Source of the DNA: Aeromonas salmonicida subsp. salmonicida
GTDB taxonomy: Bacteria; Pseudomonadota; Gammaproteobacteria; Enterobacterales; Aeromonadaceae
Direction of reading: 5' to 3'
Length of the DNA stretch: 64,000 nucleotides
Assembly: GCF_001643305.1 (NCBI RefSeq)
Contig: NZ_LSGW01000095.1
Span: 47,400 to 111,399, forward strand
Shown: positions 26,813-37,421 of the stretch, piece by piece
Layout: each line of letters starts with the position of its first letter
Numbering within the stretch: position 1 is the stretch's first letter
The notes under the pieces: generated by a model
Seen by the model: only the letters and a program-made list of their open reading frames with translations
What the model was told of the DNA's origin: nothing
Database searches by the model: none
Made by a program: the position numbers and the translations under genes

Positions 26813-28240
26813 TCATAGATCTTCGAGGTAGCGATAGAGACTCTTCAGAATCGCAAAGTTCCGTTCGTTCCCCTGATTCTGCTCCGCCAGTGCCTCGAGA
26901 CGAGGGGCATAGTCCGGCAGGCGGCGGCTGAAATAGTCGCTGCAGTGCAGACGCCAGCGTTTTTGCTCCGCCTCGCTCAGGGTATGGGGCCAGTTGCGGG
27001 CGCGGTAGCGGAACAGCATCTCTGGCAGCCGCGCATCTGTGAAGGCAAACTCACGCTCACCCAGCAGGTCGGCCGGGGTAGCGCGCACCAGATCCATGGT
27101 GGACTTGTCGCCGTGGCCGAAGAAACCGGCGTAGAGCTGGGTATCGGGGTCCGGGTCATTGCTGCCCTCGAACTCCTGATTGAACACCTCCACCAGTTTT
27201 TCACGCACCTCGGGGTGAGCGCGCAGCAGGTTCAGGCTCTTGCGGCACTGCTCCCGGTCGATGGTGAGCTCATCGGCACGTTCCGGTGTCAGGGTGGCGG
27301 CTGGCGCCAGCACACGGCATTTGTTGATGTGCACCAGTTTCACCGGAATGGCGGCCAGATCCCCCAGCTCGTCCTTGCGGGTATAGAGCCGCTCGCGGAT
27401 CTCCTCGCTGGAAAGCTCGATGAGCGGGGTCGGGTCGCGGGTCAAATCCACCATGATCACCGCATTCTGGTTGGTGGGGTGCCAGGCGAGTGGCGATATC
27501 CAGCTAACGCACCCCTGCCAGGGGGAGAACATGCCGGAGACGTGGACCAGCGGCTTCATGGTCACCACATCGATGAGCGCCTTGACCTTGTTCTTGTTGC
27601 GCAGGGTAAACAGGTACTCAAACAGCTTGGGCTGGGCCTTTTTCACCAGCTTGGCCATCTCTATGGTGGCCAGCACATCGGAGAGCGCATCGTGGGCATT
27701 GGCGTGGGATACACCGTTGGCTACCGTGAGCTTTTCGAGACGAAAACTTGGTTTGCCCTCCTCATCAAAGGCCCACTCGATCCCCTCCGGGCGCAGGGCA
27801 TAGCAGGCCCGCAGCATGTCGAGGATATCCCAGCGGGAGTTGCCGTTTTGCCAGGCGTAGGCGTAAGGGTCATAGAAGTTGCGATAGAGGGTGTAGCGGG
27901 TCACCTCGTCATCGAAGCGGATACTGTTGTAGCCCAGCACGCAGGTATTCGGTGTAGCGAACTGCTCGTGGATCTGGCGGATGAAATCTGCCTCGCACAG
28001 TCCGTCTTTCATCGCCTTTTGCGGCGTGATGCCAGTGATGAGGCACGCCTCCGGATCCGGCAGATAATCCGCCGGCGGCTTGCAATAGATGACCAGTGGC
28101 TCGCCGATGATGTTGAAATCTGCATCGGTACGAATACCGGCAAACTGCGACGGCCTGTCCTTCGCCGGACTGATCCCGAAGGTCTCGTAATCGTGGAAGT
28201 AGAAGGTGGGCTCAATGCCGGATTGTGCTGTTTTGCTCAT
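26813..28240 (-). CDS. sbcB: Exodeoxyribonuclease I
   Basis: Single-strand 3'-5' exonuclease used in mismatch repair and recombination. ATG 28240 gives 475 residues, the E. coli ExoI length. The DEDD-type motifs are visible: FHDYETFG at the N-terminus supplies the first Asp/Glu pair, and HDALSDVLATIEMA the later Asp. The C-terminal SH3-like and helical domains follow. An upstream in-frame ATG at 28312 would add an atypical 24-residue tail. Confidence 0.96.
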   Translation of the reverse strand: MSKTAQSGIEPTFYFHDYETFGISPAKDRPSQFAGIRTDADFNIIGEPLVIYCKPPADYLPDPEACLITGITPQKAMKDGLCEADFIRQIHEQFATPNTCVLGYNSIRFDDEVTRYTLYRNFYDPYAYAWQNGNSRWDILDMLRACYALRPEGIEWAFDEEGKPSFRLEKLTVANGVSHANAHDALSDVLATIEMAKLVKKAQPKLFEYLFTLRNKNKVKALIDVVTMKPLVHVSGMFSPWQGCVSWISPLAWHPTNQNAVIMVDLTRDPTPLIELSSEEIRERLYTRKDELGDLAAIPVKLVHINKCRVLAPAATLTPERADELTIDREQCRKSLNLLRAHPEVREKLVEVFNQEFEGSNDPDPDTQLYAGFFGHGDKSTMDLVRATPADLLGEREFAFTDARLPEMLFRYRARNWPHTLSEAEQKRWRLHCSDYFSRRLPDYAPRLEALAEQNQGNERNFAILKSLYRYLEDL

Positions 28241-28395
28241 AAGTTCCGAGATAGGGTGTCCGGGATGGCGACGGCGCCAAAGCACCTGGGTGAGCGGTGC
28301 CCTGCACCACAATTGCCTGCATGGTAAACCATAGCGCAGGCAGAGCGAAGGGCAGCTCGTCTGGCTGCTGGTTTATTGGGCAGACTTTCGTAGTG

Positions 28396-29298
28396 TCATT
28401 TGGCGATGTCTCTTACTTTTTGCTCCACCTGATGGGCAATGGCTTGAATATGTGCCAGTTCCAGTGTGCCCACTCTCAACTGGGGCAAGACTTTGGGTAG
28501 TGCGGCTGCACTGACGACATAGGGGGCGGTCGTCTTCTGACACAATTCGACATACCAGCCGGGTAGCACCAGGATCCCGCCTACCGGCACATCTGTACCC
28601 GTGGCGCTATTGAGCCAGTTACGCACCGAGGTGACACTGCGCCTAACCTGATCCAGCGGTTCGGTTTCTACATGATTTGGGAAATGCAGCACATTGTTTT
28701 CCACCCTTACCTTGAACTGCCTGGTACCGTCATTGATTGGTTTGGATCGTCCCTTGGTTTCGACAACGAAGACGCCATTGGGGGAGATGATCAGGTGGTC
28801 GATGTTGAACCCATCGAACGGAATATCGTGATAGACCCGATAGGGGTGATCTTTGGGCCTGACTAGGTATTCGAGCTCTTGACCGACGGCCAGCTCACAG
28901 GCATAGCCGAGTTTCAGATGCTGTAGGCGTTGGATGACCTGATAGGTGCGATAGGAGAAGTAGCTAAAGGCGCCTGCTGCTATTACCCCGAAAATGACTA
29001 GCTGGTTTAGTGATACCCGAGTGCCGTTGAGGGTGCTTTGTAACAATGCCAGCAGGGCGACCATGAGTAGCATCAAGGGGGTCATCAACATGAGGCCGAA
29101 GAGATCGATCCTCTGATCATCAATTTGCTCTTGCAGGGTATGGCCTGCCGGTCTGAGTAGATCCCGGGTCAAAGGGCTGGTGTGATGCCGTTTGTACCTC
29201 TTCATGATAAACGTCATGGCGCTAATCAGTAAAAACAATGGACCCAAAAAGAGCAGGGCAATCGCCAGAATTGAGGTGACCACAGAGGGGAGTTCCAT
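28396..29298 (-). CDS. NERD-domain membrane protein
   Basis: About 300 residues. Two hydrophobic segments lie at the N-terminus (about residues 5-32) and around residues 68-115. A NERD (nuclease-related) domain follows, recognisable as FNIDHLIISPNGVFVVETKGRSKP, where D, E and K form a restriction-endonuclease-like core. Function is unknown; NERD proteins are suspected nucleases. ATG 29298 is preceded by AAGGAG. It has no obvious operon partner. Confidence 0.85.
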   Translation of the reverse strand: MELPSVVTSILAIALLFLGPLFLLISAMTFIMKRYKRHHTSPLTRDLLRPAGHTLQEQIDDQRIDLFGLMLMTPLMLLMVALLALLQSTLNGTRVSLNQLVIFGVIAAGAFSYFSYRTYQVIQRLQHLKLGYACELAVGQELEYLVRPKDHPYRVYHDIPFDGFNIDHLIISPNGVFVVETKGRSKPINDGTRQFKVRVENNVLHFPNHVETEPLDQVRRSVTSVRNWLNSATGTDVPVGGILVLPGWYVELCQKTTAPYVVSAAALPKVLPQLRVGTLELAHIQAIAHQVEQKVRDIAK

Positions 29299-29526
29299 TC
29301 CATCTCCTTGAAATGCGACAGACAACGAAATTATTACCGAACAATCTCTATGCGGAAGTCTCTTTTTTCGCTTGCACAGAGGGTTGCAAGGGAAGGATAG
29401 AGGTCAGAAGACAGATAGTGCTTGTCGCCATTGGTATTAGACCGGGCTCTCCCCGCGTCGAGGTGACAGGCGGCCTGCATAAAGGAGGGCAGTTTGCCGC
29501 GTTGCCGGCAGAACCCGGGTAAAAAA

Positions 29527-29550
29527 ATGCCAGTCGGTGTCGACTGGCAT
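29527..29550 (-). terminator. Rho-independent terminator of the solute-binding protein operon
   Basis: ATGCCAGTCG pairs with CGACTGGCAT around GTGT; on the minus strand a run of seven T residues follows. The remaining sequence from 29299 to 29526 shows nothing else I can name. Confidence 0.9.
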
Positions 29551-29585
29551 GCAAGGTATGGCCTGACGGATGCCCGGCGTCGGGA

Positions 29586-30356
29586 TCAGAGCAGGTCTTC
29601 GAGCTGGTACTTCTTGAGCAGGGTGTCGAAGGTGCCGTCGGCCTTGACGCTCTCGATGGCGGCATCGAAGCGGGCCTTGAGCTTGTTATCGTTTTTGCGC
29701 AGGGCCACCGCCACCCCTTCTCCCAGGATCTTGTCCTGGGTGCCGTTGAACTGGGGACCGACGAAGGCGAACTGCTTGCCCATCTCCTTGTCGAGGAAGC
29801 CGACCTTCAACTGCACCATGTTGCCGAAGGTGTAGTCGGCGCGGCTGGACTGCAGATCCAGCATGGGGGACTGGGCGTTGACGTAGCGCTTGATCTTGGC
29901 CACGTCACCGTAGTGGGCGGTGATGAAGTTGTCCTGGGGTGTCCCTTCCTGCACCGCTATCACCTTGCCCTTGAAGTACTCAGGGGTGTCGGCAAAGTCG
30001 GCCGCCTTGTCGCTGCGTCCCACGAAGCGGTTCTGCATCATGTAGTAGACCTGGCTGAAGGCGACCTTCTGACGCCGCTCGTCCGTGATGTTCATGGAGG
30101 ACATGATGGCGTCGTACTTGCGCACCTGCAGGCCGGGGAGCAGGGCATCCCAGGGCTGGTTGATCACCTCGCACTCCGTCTTCATGGCCGCGCACAGGGC
30201 ATAGGCCAGATCCACTTCGAAGCCGCCGAGCTTGCCGCTGCTATCGACCATCTCGAAGGGGGGATAGGTGGCGTCGGTGGCGATCACCAGGGGTTTGGCG
30301 GCGGCCTGGCCGGCGGTGGCCAGGGCCACCAGCATCATTGCGGTATTGAGTTTCAT
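29586..30356 (-). CDS. Polar amino acid ABC solute-binding protein (ArgT/HisJ/ArtJ-like)
   Basis: Periplasmic binding protein of 256 residues with a signal peptide (cleavage near GQAAA-KPL) and the family core ATDATYPPFEMVDSSGKLGGFEVDLA. It resembles basic amino acid binders. No permease or ATPase gene is adjacent, so it must use a transporter encoded elsewhere. It ends the operon aminotransferase-hydrolase-binding protein, 45 bases after the hydrolase. ATG 30356 is placed well after AAGGGA. Confidence 0.88.
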   Translation of the reverse strand: MKLNTAMMLVALATAGQAAAKPLVIATDATYPPFEMVDSSGKLGGFEVDLAYALCAAMKTECEVINQPWDALLPGLQVRKYDAIMSSMNITDERRQKVAFSQVYYMMQNRFVGRSDKAADFADTPEYFKGKVIAVQEGTPQDNFITAHYGDVAKIKRYVNAQSPMLDLQSSRADYTFGNMVQLKVGFLDKEMGKQFAFVGPQFNGTQDKILGEGVAVALRKNDNKLKARFDAAIESVKADGTFDTLLKKYQLEDLL

Positions 30357-30401
30357 GGTCATTCCCTTGCAGTTGTGGCGTCTGTGGCGTCATGCCGATA
30401 G

Positions 30402-31235
30402 TCATGAGTTGTGTCGGCTTGCGGGGCCGACGGATATCTTGCGATGGCTGAGGGCCGGCAGCTGGCTGCGTACCTTGCGCTGGGCGGCCAGATCCAGGGT
30501 GGCGATGGCCATGCCATGACCCTCTTCCACCCGGGCCAACACTTGGCCCCAGGGATCGATGATCATGCTGTGGCCGAAGGTGCGGCGTCCACCCGGGTGA
30601 TGGCCCCCCTGGGCGGAGGCCAGCACGAAGGCCAGGTTCTCCACCGCTCTGGCCCGCAGCAGCAGCTCCCAATGGGCCAGCCCGGTGGTGTGGGTGAAGG
30701 CGGCGGGCAGGGCGATGAAATCGGGCGCAGGATCGAGTCGAAACAGCTCGGGGAAGCGCAGGTCGTAGCAGATCCCGAAGCGCAGCATCCCCCAGGGCAG
30801 GGGATGGCTCACCACCTCCCGGCCCGGGCTCATGGTTGCGGCCTCGTCATACTGCTCTTGCCCGGTGCAAAAGCCGAACAGGTGCAGCTTGTCGTAGCGG
30901 CTGGCCAGGGCCCCTTGCGGGTCGATGAGCAGGCTGCTGTTGTGCATCTTGCCGGGCTCATCACTTTCAAGGGGCAGGGTGCCCGCCAGCAGCCAGATCC
31001 CGAGCTCCCGGGCCAGCCCTTGCGCCCATGCCAGCAGAGGGTGATCGCTCACGGGGGCGGCCAGGGCCACCCGTGCCCGCTCGTCGGCAGGCATCAGGTA
31101 GAAGTATTCGGGCAGCAGGGCAAACTCGGCCCCCTCGGCCGCGGCCTGACGCAGCAGGGCCTCGGCCTGGGTCAGGTTGTGGTCAAGGTCATCCCCGGAG
31201 ACCATCTGCAGGACGGCAACGCGCACTGAATCCAT
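30402..31235 (-). CDS. Nitrilase-superfamily amidase (omega-amidase/Nit type)
   Basis: C-N hydrolase of 277 residues with the catalytic triad in place: Glu in LLPEYFY, Lys in YDKLHLFGF, Cys in FGICYDLRFPELF. It resembles Nit1/Nit2 amidases that hydrolyse deaminated glutathione or alpha-ketoglutaramate. Start 8 bases after the aminotransferase suggests they act together: transamination of glutamine or methionine salvage, followed by hydrolysis of the keto-amide. ATG 31235 follows AGGAGG. Substrate is inferred. Confidence 0.88.
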   Translation of the reverse strand: MDSVRVAVLQMVSGDDLDHNLTQAEALLRQAAAEGAEFALLPEYFYLMPADERARVALAAPVSDHPLLAWAQGLARELGIWLLAGTLPLESDEPGKMHNSSLLIDPQGALASRYDKLHLFGFCTGQEQYDEAATMSPGREVVSHPLPWGMLRFGICYDLRFPELFRLDPAPDFIALPAAFTHTTGLAHWELLLRARAVENLAFVLASAQGGHHPGGRRTFGHSMIIDPWGQVLARVEEGHGMAIATLDLAAQRKVRSQLPALSHRKISVGPASRHNS

Positions 31236-31243
31236 GTTGCCTC

Positions 31244-32399
31244 CTAGACGCCGCACAGGCGCTCGGCGCCCGCCAGCAGGGTATCGTCATCCTTGGAGAA
31301 GGAGAGGCGGATGACCCGCTGATCCGTGCTGTCGTGATAGAAGGCGGAGACCGGAATGGTGGCGACGCCGTGGTCACGAATGAGCCGCTGCACGAACAGG
31401 CTGTCCGGCTCGTCGCTTACCCGCTCGTAGCTCGCCAGCATAAAGAAGCTGCCCGCCGAGGGGAGCAGGGTAAAGCGCGAATCCCCCAGGGCCGAGACCA
31501 GCAGATCCCGCTTGCGCTGATAGAAGGCCGCCAGCCCCTGGTAGTGGGCCGGTTGCTGCAACAGGTGGGCGAAGCCGTACTGCATGGGGGTGTCGGCGGC
31601 GAACATGGCGAACTGGTGCACCTTGCGGATCTCCTCCATCAGGGGGCGCGGCGCCACGCAGTAGCCCACCCGCCAGCCGGTGACGTGGAAGGTCTTGCCG
31701 AAGGAGAAGACGGCGACTGAGCGTTCTACCAGATCCGGATAGCGGATCACGCTCTGGTGCAGAGCGCCGTCGAACACCACGTGCTCGTACACCTCGTCCG
31801 AGAGGATCAGGATGTCGGTGCCGCGCACCAGGCGGGCCAGGTGCTCCTGATCCCCTGCCTGCCTGCCAGACGGTGCCGGTGGGGTTGTGGGGGGTGTTGA
31901 GCACTATCATGCGGGTGCGCGGGGTGATGCGGGCCGCCACTTCATCCCAGGGGATGGCGAAATAGGGTGCCTTGAGGGCGATCACCACGGGGGTGGCGCC
32001 TTGCAGCTGGATCATGGGGCGGTAGCTGTCAAACGCCGGCTCGAACATGATCACCTCGTCCCCCGGGTGCACCAGGGCGGTGATGGCGCAGAACAGGGCC
32101 TCGCTGGCGCTGGCAGTGATGGTGACTTCCTCGCCGGCGTCATAGTGGTGGCCATAGCTGGTCGCTATCTTGGCCGCCAGCTGCTCGCGCAGGGCGGGCA
32201 GCCCCGTCATGGGGGCATACTGGTTCTCCCCGGCCAGCATGGCCTCGTGGGTTACCCGGATGAGCTCGGGATCGCAGGGGAAGCTCGGCGCCCCCTGGGA
32301 GAGGTTGATGCTGGGATGGCGGGCGGCCAGATCCCCGATCACGCTGAAGATGGTGGTGCCCACCTGGGGCAGTTTGCTGACAATGCGGGGGGAAGACAT
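31244..32399 (-). pseudogene. YbdL-type (methionine/glutamine) aminotransferase, frameshifted by a 4-bp repeat
   Basis: PLP aminotransferase of class I/II similar to E. coli YbdL and glutamine transaminase K. The first frame runs from ATG 32399 through NLSQGAPSFPCDP and NTPHNPTGTVWQA, then leaves register. The second frame carries DILILSDEVYEH and the PLP-lysine motif FSFGKTFHVTGWRVGY to the stop at 31244. The break is at three copies of CCTG (31854-31865). With two copies the two parts join in frame (WQAGDQEHLARLVRGTD) as 383 residues, close to YbdL (386). Confidence 0.88.
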
Positions 32400-32512
32400 G
32401 ACGTCGTCACCTGAGTGTTTGAAAGATGTCCCTTTTTAGTCCTCGCTCTCTTGCCGGACAACGGATTATTCGGCATGTTATGCATGAGTTTTTCTCAAGC
32501 ATGGAGGCTAGT

Positions 32513-33403
32513 ATGTTGTCCACCCAACCCCGCAGCCAATTGCCCCTGTATGGCTTGCAGGTTTTCGAGTGTTCTGCCCGCCATCTGAGTTTCACCCTGG
32601 CCGCTGACGAGCTGTGCGTGAGTCAGGGGGCGGTGAGCAAGCAGATTGCCCAGCTGGAGGCCCGCCTCGGCCACCTGCTCTTCGTGCGCGGCACCCGCTG
32701 CCTGGCCCTGACCCCTGCCGCCGAGCGGTTGCTGCCCTTCGTTCGCGAAGGGCTGGCCCGCATAGGGGAGGGGCTCTGCGCCCTGCAAACCCTGCCCCAC
32801 GAGCAGGCCATCAGCATCAAGGTCCCTTCCTGCGCCAGTCGCTGGTTGCTGCGACGGTTGCAGGACTTCGAGGGGGAGGCAGTCGAAGTGCGTGGCAGCC
32901 ACAGCCACGGCATCGATTTTTCCCGCGAGCCCTTCGATCTCGCCATCGTCTATCAATCCTGTCAGGCCAGATACCCCCACAGCCAGCCGCTGTTTCAAGA
33001 GCAGCTGACCCCCGTCTGTGCCCCCGCCTTTGCCGCCAAGCACCGTTTGTTCGAGCGCACCATTGAGGAGTTGCCCCTGCTGCCCCTGCTTCATGCCAGC
33101 GCGGATCGGCGGGATTGGCGCAACTGGTTTGCCGCCTTCATCGCCACCCCCTGGCAGTCCCAGGGAGGCCAGCTGTTCGATACCCTGGATCTGGCGATGA
33201 ATGCCGCCTTGCAGGGATTCGGCCTCTCCCTCGGGGATCCCACCATAGTGGCCGAGGAGCTGGAGAGCGGCGTGCTGGTAGCCCCCTTTGCCCCGGTGCT
33301 CAGCACGGATCACGAGTATGCCCTGGTTGCCCGTCCCAACAGCCAGCGCCAGGGGGTGCAGCGGGTCTGTCACTGGCTGCTGGAGAGCCGCGACCATCCC
33401 TGA
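32513..33403 (+). CDS. LysR-family regulator (GcvA-like)
   Basis: About 296 residues. N-terminal winged HTH (LSFTLAADELCVSQGAVSKQIAQLEARLG) and a substrate-binding-protein-like effector domain with the C-terminal HWLLES pattern of the GcvA group. It is divergent from the aminotransferase operon and is the probable regulator of it. ATG 32513 (MLSTQPRS) fits the family; upstream in-frame ATGs from 32426 are possible. The effector is unknown. Confidence 0.85.
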   Translation: MLSTQPRSQLPLYGLQVFECSARHLSFTLAADELCVSQGAVSKQIAQLEARLGHLLFVRGTRCLALTPAAERLLPFVREGLARIGEGLCALQTLPHEQAISIKVPSCASRWLLRRLQDFEGEAVEVRGSHSHGIDFSREPFDLAIVYQSCQARYPHSQPLFQEQLTPVCAPAFAAKHRLFERTIEELPLLPLLHASADRRDWRNWFAAFIATPWQSQGGQLFDTLDLAMNAALQGFGLSLGDPTIVAEELESGVLVAPFAPVLSTDHEYALVARPNSQRQGVQRVCHWLLESRDHP

Positions 33404-33460
33404 TCGCCGTCAGTTCCTTCCCTGACAGGGTGACATCTGTCTGCCCCATCAAAAAAGCAA

Positions 33461-33480
33461 CAGCCCCGCTGGCGGGGCTG
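33461..33480. terminator. Terminator between the lysR gene and araA
   Basis: CAGCCCCG/CGGGGCTG stem around CTGG. On the minus strand it is followed by TTGCTTTTTT, so it mainly serves araA. Confidence 0.8.
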
Positions 33481-33514
33481 CTGTCATGCTGGTGGCCGCT
33501 GGCCGATTAAGGGA

Positions 33515-35014
33515 TCAGTGGCAGATCTTGTAGTAGACCTCGTTCCAGCGCAGGGTCTCCTTGAGCGCGGGGATGCGGGTGTGCTCGTCAATCACCACGA
33601 ACTCTATGCCCATGATGTCGGCGAAGGTGCGCAGCTGCTCTATGTCTACCGACTGGGTGAACACCGAGTGGTGGGCGGCGCCCGCCAGGATCCAGGCCTC
33701 GGCGCTGGTCTGAAGGCTCGGCAGGGGCTTCCACAGGGCGCTCGCCACCGGCAATTTCGGCATGGCCTCTGGCAAGTCCACCACCTCCAGCTGATTGACC
33801 ACCAGCCGGAAGCGATTGCCCATGTCGATGAGGCTGGCGTTGACCGCCTTGCCGGCTGGTGCAGCGAACAGCAGACGGGCAGGGTCGGCCTTCTTGCCGA
33901 TCCCCAGATGCTGGGCATCCAGCACGGGTTTGTCGGCGGCGATGGAGGGGCAGACCTCCAGCATGTGGGATCCCAGTACCAGATTATTGCCCGCCTCCAG
34001 GTGGTAGGTGTAGTCCTCCATGAAAGAGGTGCCACCCGCAAGGCCTGTCCCCATCACCTTGATGGTGCGCAGCAGGGCCGCGGTCTTCCAGTCCCCTTCG
34101 GCCCCGAAGCCGAAGCCTTGCTGCATCAGGCGCTGGCAGGCCAGCCCCGGCAGCTGGTGCAGGCCATGGAGATCCTCGAAGGTGGTGGTGAAGGCGCCAA
34201 AACCGCCCTCGGTGAGGAATTTCTTCATCCCCAACTCCTGGCGCGCCGCCTCGTAGAGCGATGCGCGCAGCGGCCCACCTGCCTGCACCGCCTCGGTCAG
34301 GGTATAGCTCTGTTCGTACTCGGCCAGCAGCGCCTCGATATCGGCGGCGGGCACGGCATCGATGATCTTCACCAGATCGCCGACCGGGTGATAGTTCACC
34401 TGATAGCCGAACTGGATCTGGGCTTCAATCTTGTCGCCTTCGGTGACGGCCACGTTACGCATGTTGTCGCCAAAGCGGGCGATCTTCAGGTGGCGGCTGT
34501 CGTGAATGGCGGCGGCGATGCGCATCCAGTTGCCGATCTTGCTCCAGGCTTCCTCATCCTGCCAGTGGCCGACCACCACTGTGCGTGGCAGCCGCAGCCG
34601 GGCCCCCATGAAACCGAACTCGCGCCCGCCGTGGGCGGTCTGGTTCAGGTTCATGAAGTCCATGTCGATCTCGCTCCAGGGCAGATCCCGGTTGAACTGG
34701 GTGTGAAATTGCAGCAGAGGCTTTTGCAGCTGACTCAGGGCCGGGATCCACATCTTGGCGGGGGAGAAGGTGTGCATCCACACCATGAGCCCGACGCACT
34801 GCTCGCTGTGGTTGGCATCGCGAGCGACGCTGCTTATTTCATCGAGGGTGGTGCCGGTGGGCTTGAGCACTATCTTGATGGGCAGCCCGGCCCCCTCGTT
34901 GAGCTGGCTGGTCATGGTATGGGCGTGATCGGCGACCTGCTTCAATGTGGTTGCGCTATACAGGTGCTGGCTGCCGACCAGAAACCACACTTCCAGCTGT
35001 TTCATAAACTCCAT
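33515..35014 (-). CDS. araA: L-arabinose isomerase
   Basis: Converts L-arabinose to L-ribulose. The 499-residue protein aligns end to end with E. coli AraA (500), with [21 protein letters not shown], and [36 protein letters not shown] 35014 lies 7 bases after AGAGGA. Here it is the last gene of araB-araD-araA, whereas E. coli has the order BAD. Confidence 0.97.
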   Translation of the reverse strand: MEFMKQLEVWFLVGSQHLYSATTLKQVADHAHTMTSQLNEGAGLPIKIVLKPTGTTLDEISSVARDANHSEQCVGLMVWMHTFSPAKMWIPALSQLQKPLLQFHTQFNRDLPWSEIDMDFMNLNQTAHGGREFGFMGARLRLPRTVVVGHWQDEEAWSKIGNWMRIAAAIHDSRHLKIARFGDNMRNVAVTEGDKIEAQIQFGYQVNYHPVGDLVKIIDAVPAADIEALLAEYEQSYTLTEAVQAGGPLRASLYEAARQELGMKKFLTEGGFGAFTTTFEDLHGLHQLPGLACQRLMQQGFGFGAEGDWKTAALLRTIKVMGTGLAGGTSFMEDYTYHLEAGNNLVLGSHMLEVCPSIAADKPVLDAQHLGIGKKADPARLLFAAPAGKAVNASLIDMGNRFRLVVNQLEVVDLPEAMPKLPVASALWKPLPSLQTSAEAWILAGAAHHSVFTQSVDIEQLRTFADIMGIEFVVIDEHTRIPALKETLRWNEVYYKICH

Positions 35015-35034
35015 GATCTTGTCCTCTTGATTGA

Positions 35035-35733
35035 TTAAGTCTCGGTCTGGCCGTAATAGGCGTGCTTGCCATGTTTGCGCTGGTAGTGTTTCTCCAGCAG
35101 GTAGTCTGGCAGGGCTTGCGCCTGCGGGTTTATCTGGCCGGTGAGCCAGGCCATGCGCGCCACCTCTTCCAGCACAACGGCGTTGTGCACCGCATCATCC
35201 GCATCCTTGCCCCAGCTGAAGGGGCCGTGGTTGGCCACCAGCACCCCCGGCATGGTGAGAATGGGGGTCTGTTTGAGGGTCTCGACGATGAGATGACCGG
35301 TCAGCTCCTCGTAATCCTCTTCGACCTCCCTCGGGGTGAGCAGACGGGAGCAGGGGATCTCGCCGTTGAAATAGTCGGCCTGGGTGGTGCCAAAAATCGG
35401 GATGGCGCGCCCCGCCTGGGCCCAGGCGGTGGCATGGGTGGAGTGGGTGTGCACCACGCCGCCAAGTTCAGGGTAAGTGCGATAGAGCACCAGGTGGGTG
35501 GCAGTGTCGGAAGAGGGGCGCAAGGATCCTTCCACCTGCTTGCCCGCGAGATCCAGCACCACCAGGTCCTCAAGCTGCATCTTGTCGTAACTGACGCCGC
35601 TCGGTTTGATGACCACCAGACCCCGCTCCCTGTCGATGCCGCTCACATTGCCCCAGGTGAAGGTCACCAGATGATGGCGCGGCAGATCCAGGTTGGCGGT
35701 CAGCACCTGCTCTTTGAGAGATTTGAGGTTCAT
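35035..35733 (-). CDS. araD: L-ribulose-5-phosphate 4-epimerase
   Basis: Zinc class II aldolase-family epimerase making D-xylulose 5-phosphate. The 232-residue protein shows [20 protein letters not shown], the zinc His pair [12 protein letters not shown] and the later [10 protein letters not shown]. Its ATG overlaps the araB stop (ATGA), and the start at 35733 ([10 protein letters not shown]) is the family start. Confidence 0.96.
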   Translation of the reverse strand: MNLKSLKEQVLTANLDLPRHHLVTFTWGNVSGIDRERGLVVIKPSGVSYDKMQLEDLVVLDLAGKQVEGSLRPSSDTATHLVLYRTYPELGGVVHTHSTHATAWAQAGRAIPIFGTTQADYFNGEIPCSRLLTPREVEEDYEELTGHLIVETLKQTPILTMPGVLVANHGPFSWGKDADDAVHNAVVLEEVARMAWLTGQINPQAQALPDYLLEKHYQRKHGKHAYYGQTET

Positions 35734-37421
35734 GCCAGTGCTCCCTGGTTGTAGAGGGGCTCGGCGGCATGGCTCCATTGAAGGTAACGCTGATAGAGCC
35801 GCTCATATTCGGCGACCCGTTCAGGGTGTGGCTGGTGGGTGCGCTCCACGGCGCTCGCCATGTCCCGCTGTGCATCAGCCACATCCGCGTAGATACCGGC
35901 CGCCACGGCGGCAAAGATGGCCGCGCCCAGGGCGCAGCACTGATCCGATGCCACCACCTGGATGGGGCGATTCATCACGTCGGCGCAGGTCTGCATCACA
36001 GTCGTTGATTTGCGGGCGATGCCGCCGAGCGCGATCACCTGGTCCACCGGCACCTGTTGGCTAGTCATGCACTCCATGATGCTGCGGGCACCGAAGGCGG
36101 TGGAGGCCACCAGAGCGCCGAACAAGTCGGGCGCATCCGTGCCGAGGTTGAGGCCGGTGACAGTGCCCTGCAGGCGCTGGTTGGCGTAAGGGGTGCGGCG
36201 TCCGTTGAACCAGTCGAGTACCACCGGCAGATGGGCCAGATCGCGTTGCTGATCCCAGGCGGCGGCCAGGCTTGGCAACAGCTGCTGCTTGTGGGCCTCG
36301 ATGGCGGTATAGAGCTCCGGATACTGGGCGGCGAGCCGGTCCAGCGGCCAGCTCAACTGGCGCTGATACCAGGCGTAGATGTCGCCAAATGCCGATTGTC
36401 CCGCCTCCAGTCCCACCCTGCCCGGCACCACGCTGCCGTCCACCTGGCCGCAGATCCCGGCAATGGCACGATCGCCAATGGTGGCTTCATCGGCGATCAG
36501 GATGTCGCAGGTGGAGGTGCCTATCACCTTGACCAGCGCATTGTTGCCGGCCCCGGCCCCGACCGCGCCCATGTGGCAGTCGAAGGCGCCGCCCGCTATC
36601 ACCACCTCGCAGGAGAGGTGCAGCCGCTCCGCCCATTCGGGCGTCAGGGTGCCGACCGGCAGATCGGCGGTCCAGCTGTCGGTGAAGAGCGGGAAGTCGA
36701 GATCCCGGGTCAGCAGCGGATCCAGCGCATTGAGAGAATCGGCGGCTGGCAGGCCGCCCCAGCTCGGGTGCCAGAGGGACTTGTGGCCGGCGGAGCAGCG
36801 CCCGCGCTTGATATTGGCAGGGGCCTGGGTGCCGCTCAGGATGGCGGGTACCCAGTCGCACAACTCGACCCAGTTGCAGGCGGCGGCGCGCACCGCAGCA
36901 TCGCTGCGGGAGACGTGCAGTATCTTGGCCCAGAACCACTCGGAGGAGTAGATGCCGCCGATATAGCGGCTGTATTCGGGGAACTGGCCGCCGTGGCAGA
37001 GCGCCGTGATGGCTTCTGCTTCCTCGATGGCGGTGTGATCTTTCCACAGCACGAACATGGCGTTCGGGTTGTCGGCAAACTCAGGGCGCAGGGCCAGCAC
37101 CCGGCCCTCTTCATCGATGGGGGCGGGCGTCGAGCCCGTGCTGTCAACCCCTATGCCGCGCACGGCGGCGCGCTGGGCGGGGGAGAGCTGGCCCACCACC
37201 TGCACCACCGCCTGTTCCATGGACTCCAGATAGTCGAGCGGGTGGTGGCGGAACTGGTTGGTGACCGGCTGGCAGTAGTGACCGGCCTGCCAGCGCGGGT
37301 AATAGACGACATGGGTCGCGAGTTCAGCGCCGTCGTGGCAACGCACGGCAAGTGCCCTGACCGAATCGCTGCCGAAGTCGAGTCCGATGACGATGTGCTC
37401 GGACCTGGGGTGCTCAGACAT
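35730..37421 (-). CDS. araB: L-ribulokinase
   Basis: FGGY-family kinase of 563 residues (E. coli 566) that phosphorylates L-ribulose. The N-terminal [16 protein letters not shown]-binding segment and C-terminal [22 protein letters not shown] are present. It heads araBDA, reading away from araFGH across a 361-base control region with an AraC-like half-site. Confidence 0.96.
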   Translation of the reverse strand: MSEHPRSEHIVIGLDFGSDSVRALAVRCHDGAELATHVVYYPRWQAGHYCQPVTNQFRHHPLDYLESMEQAVVQVVGQLSPAQRAAVRGIGVDSTGSTPAPIDEEGRVLALRPEFADNPNAMFVLWKDHTAIEEAEAITALCHGGQFPEYSRYIGGIYSSEWFWAKILHVSRSDAAVRAAACNWVELCDWVPAILSGTQAPANIKRGRCSAGHKSLWHPSWGGLPAADSLNALDPLLTRDLDFPLFTDSWTADLPVGTLTPEWAERLHLSCEVVIAGGAFDCHMGAVGAGAGNNALVKVIGTSTCDILIADEATIGDRAIAGICGQVDGSVVPGRVGLEAGQSAFGDIYAWYQRQLSWPLDRLAAQYPELYTAIEAHKQQLLPSLAAAWDQQRDLAHLPVVLDWFNGRRTPYANQRLQGTVTGLNLGTDAPDLFGALVASTAFGARSIMECMTSQQVPVDQVIALGGIARKSTTVMQTCADVMNRPIQVVASDQCCALGAAIFAAVAAGIYADVADAQRDMASAVERTHQPHPERVAEYERLYQRYLQWSHAAEPLYNQGALA

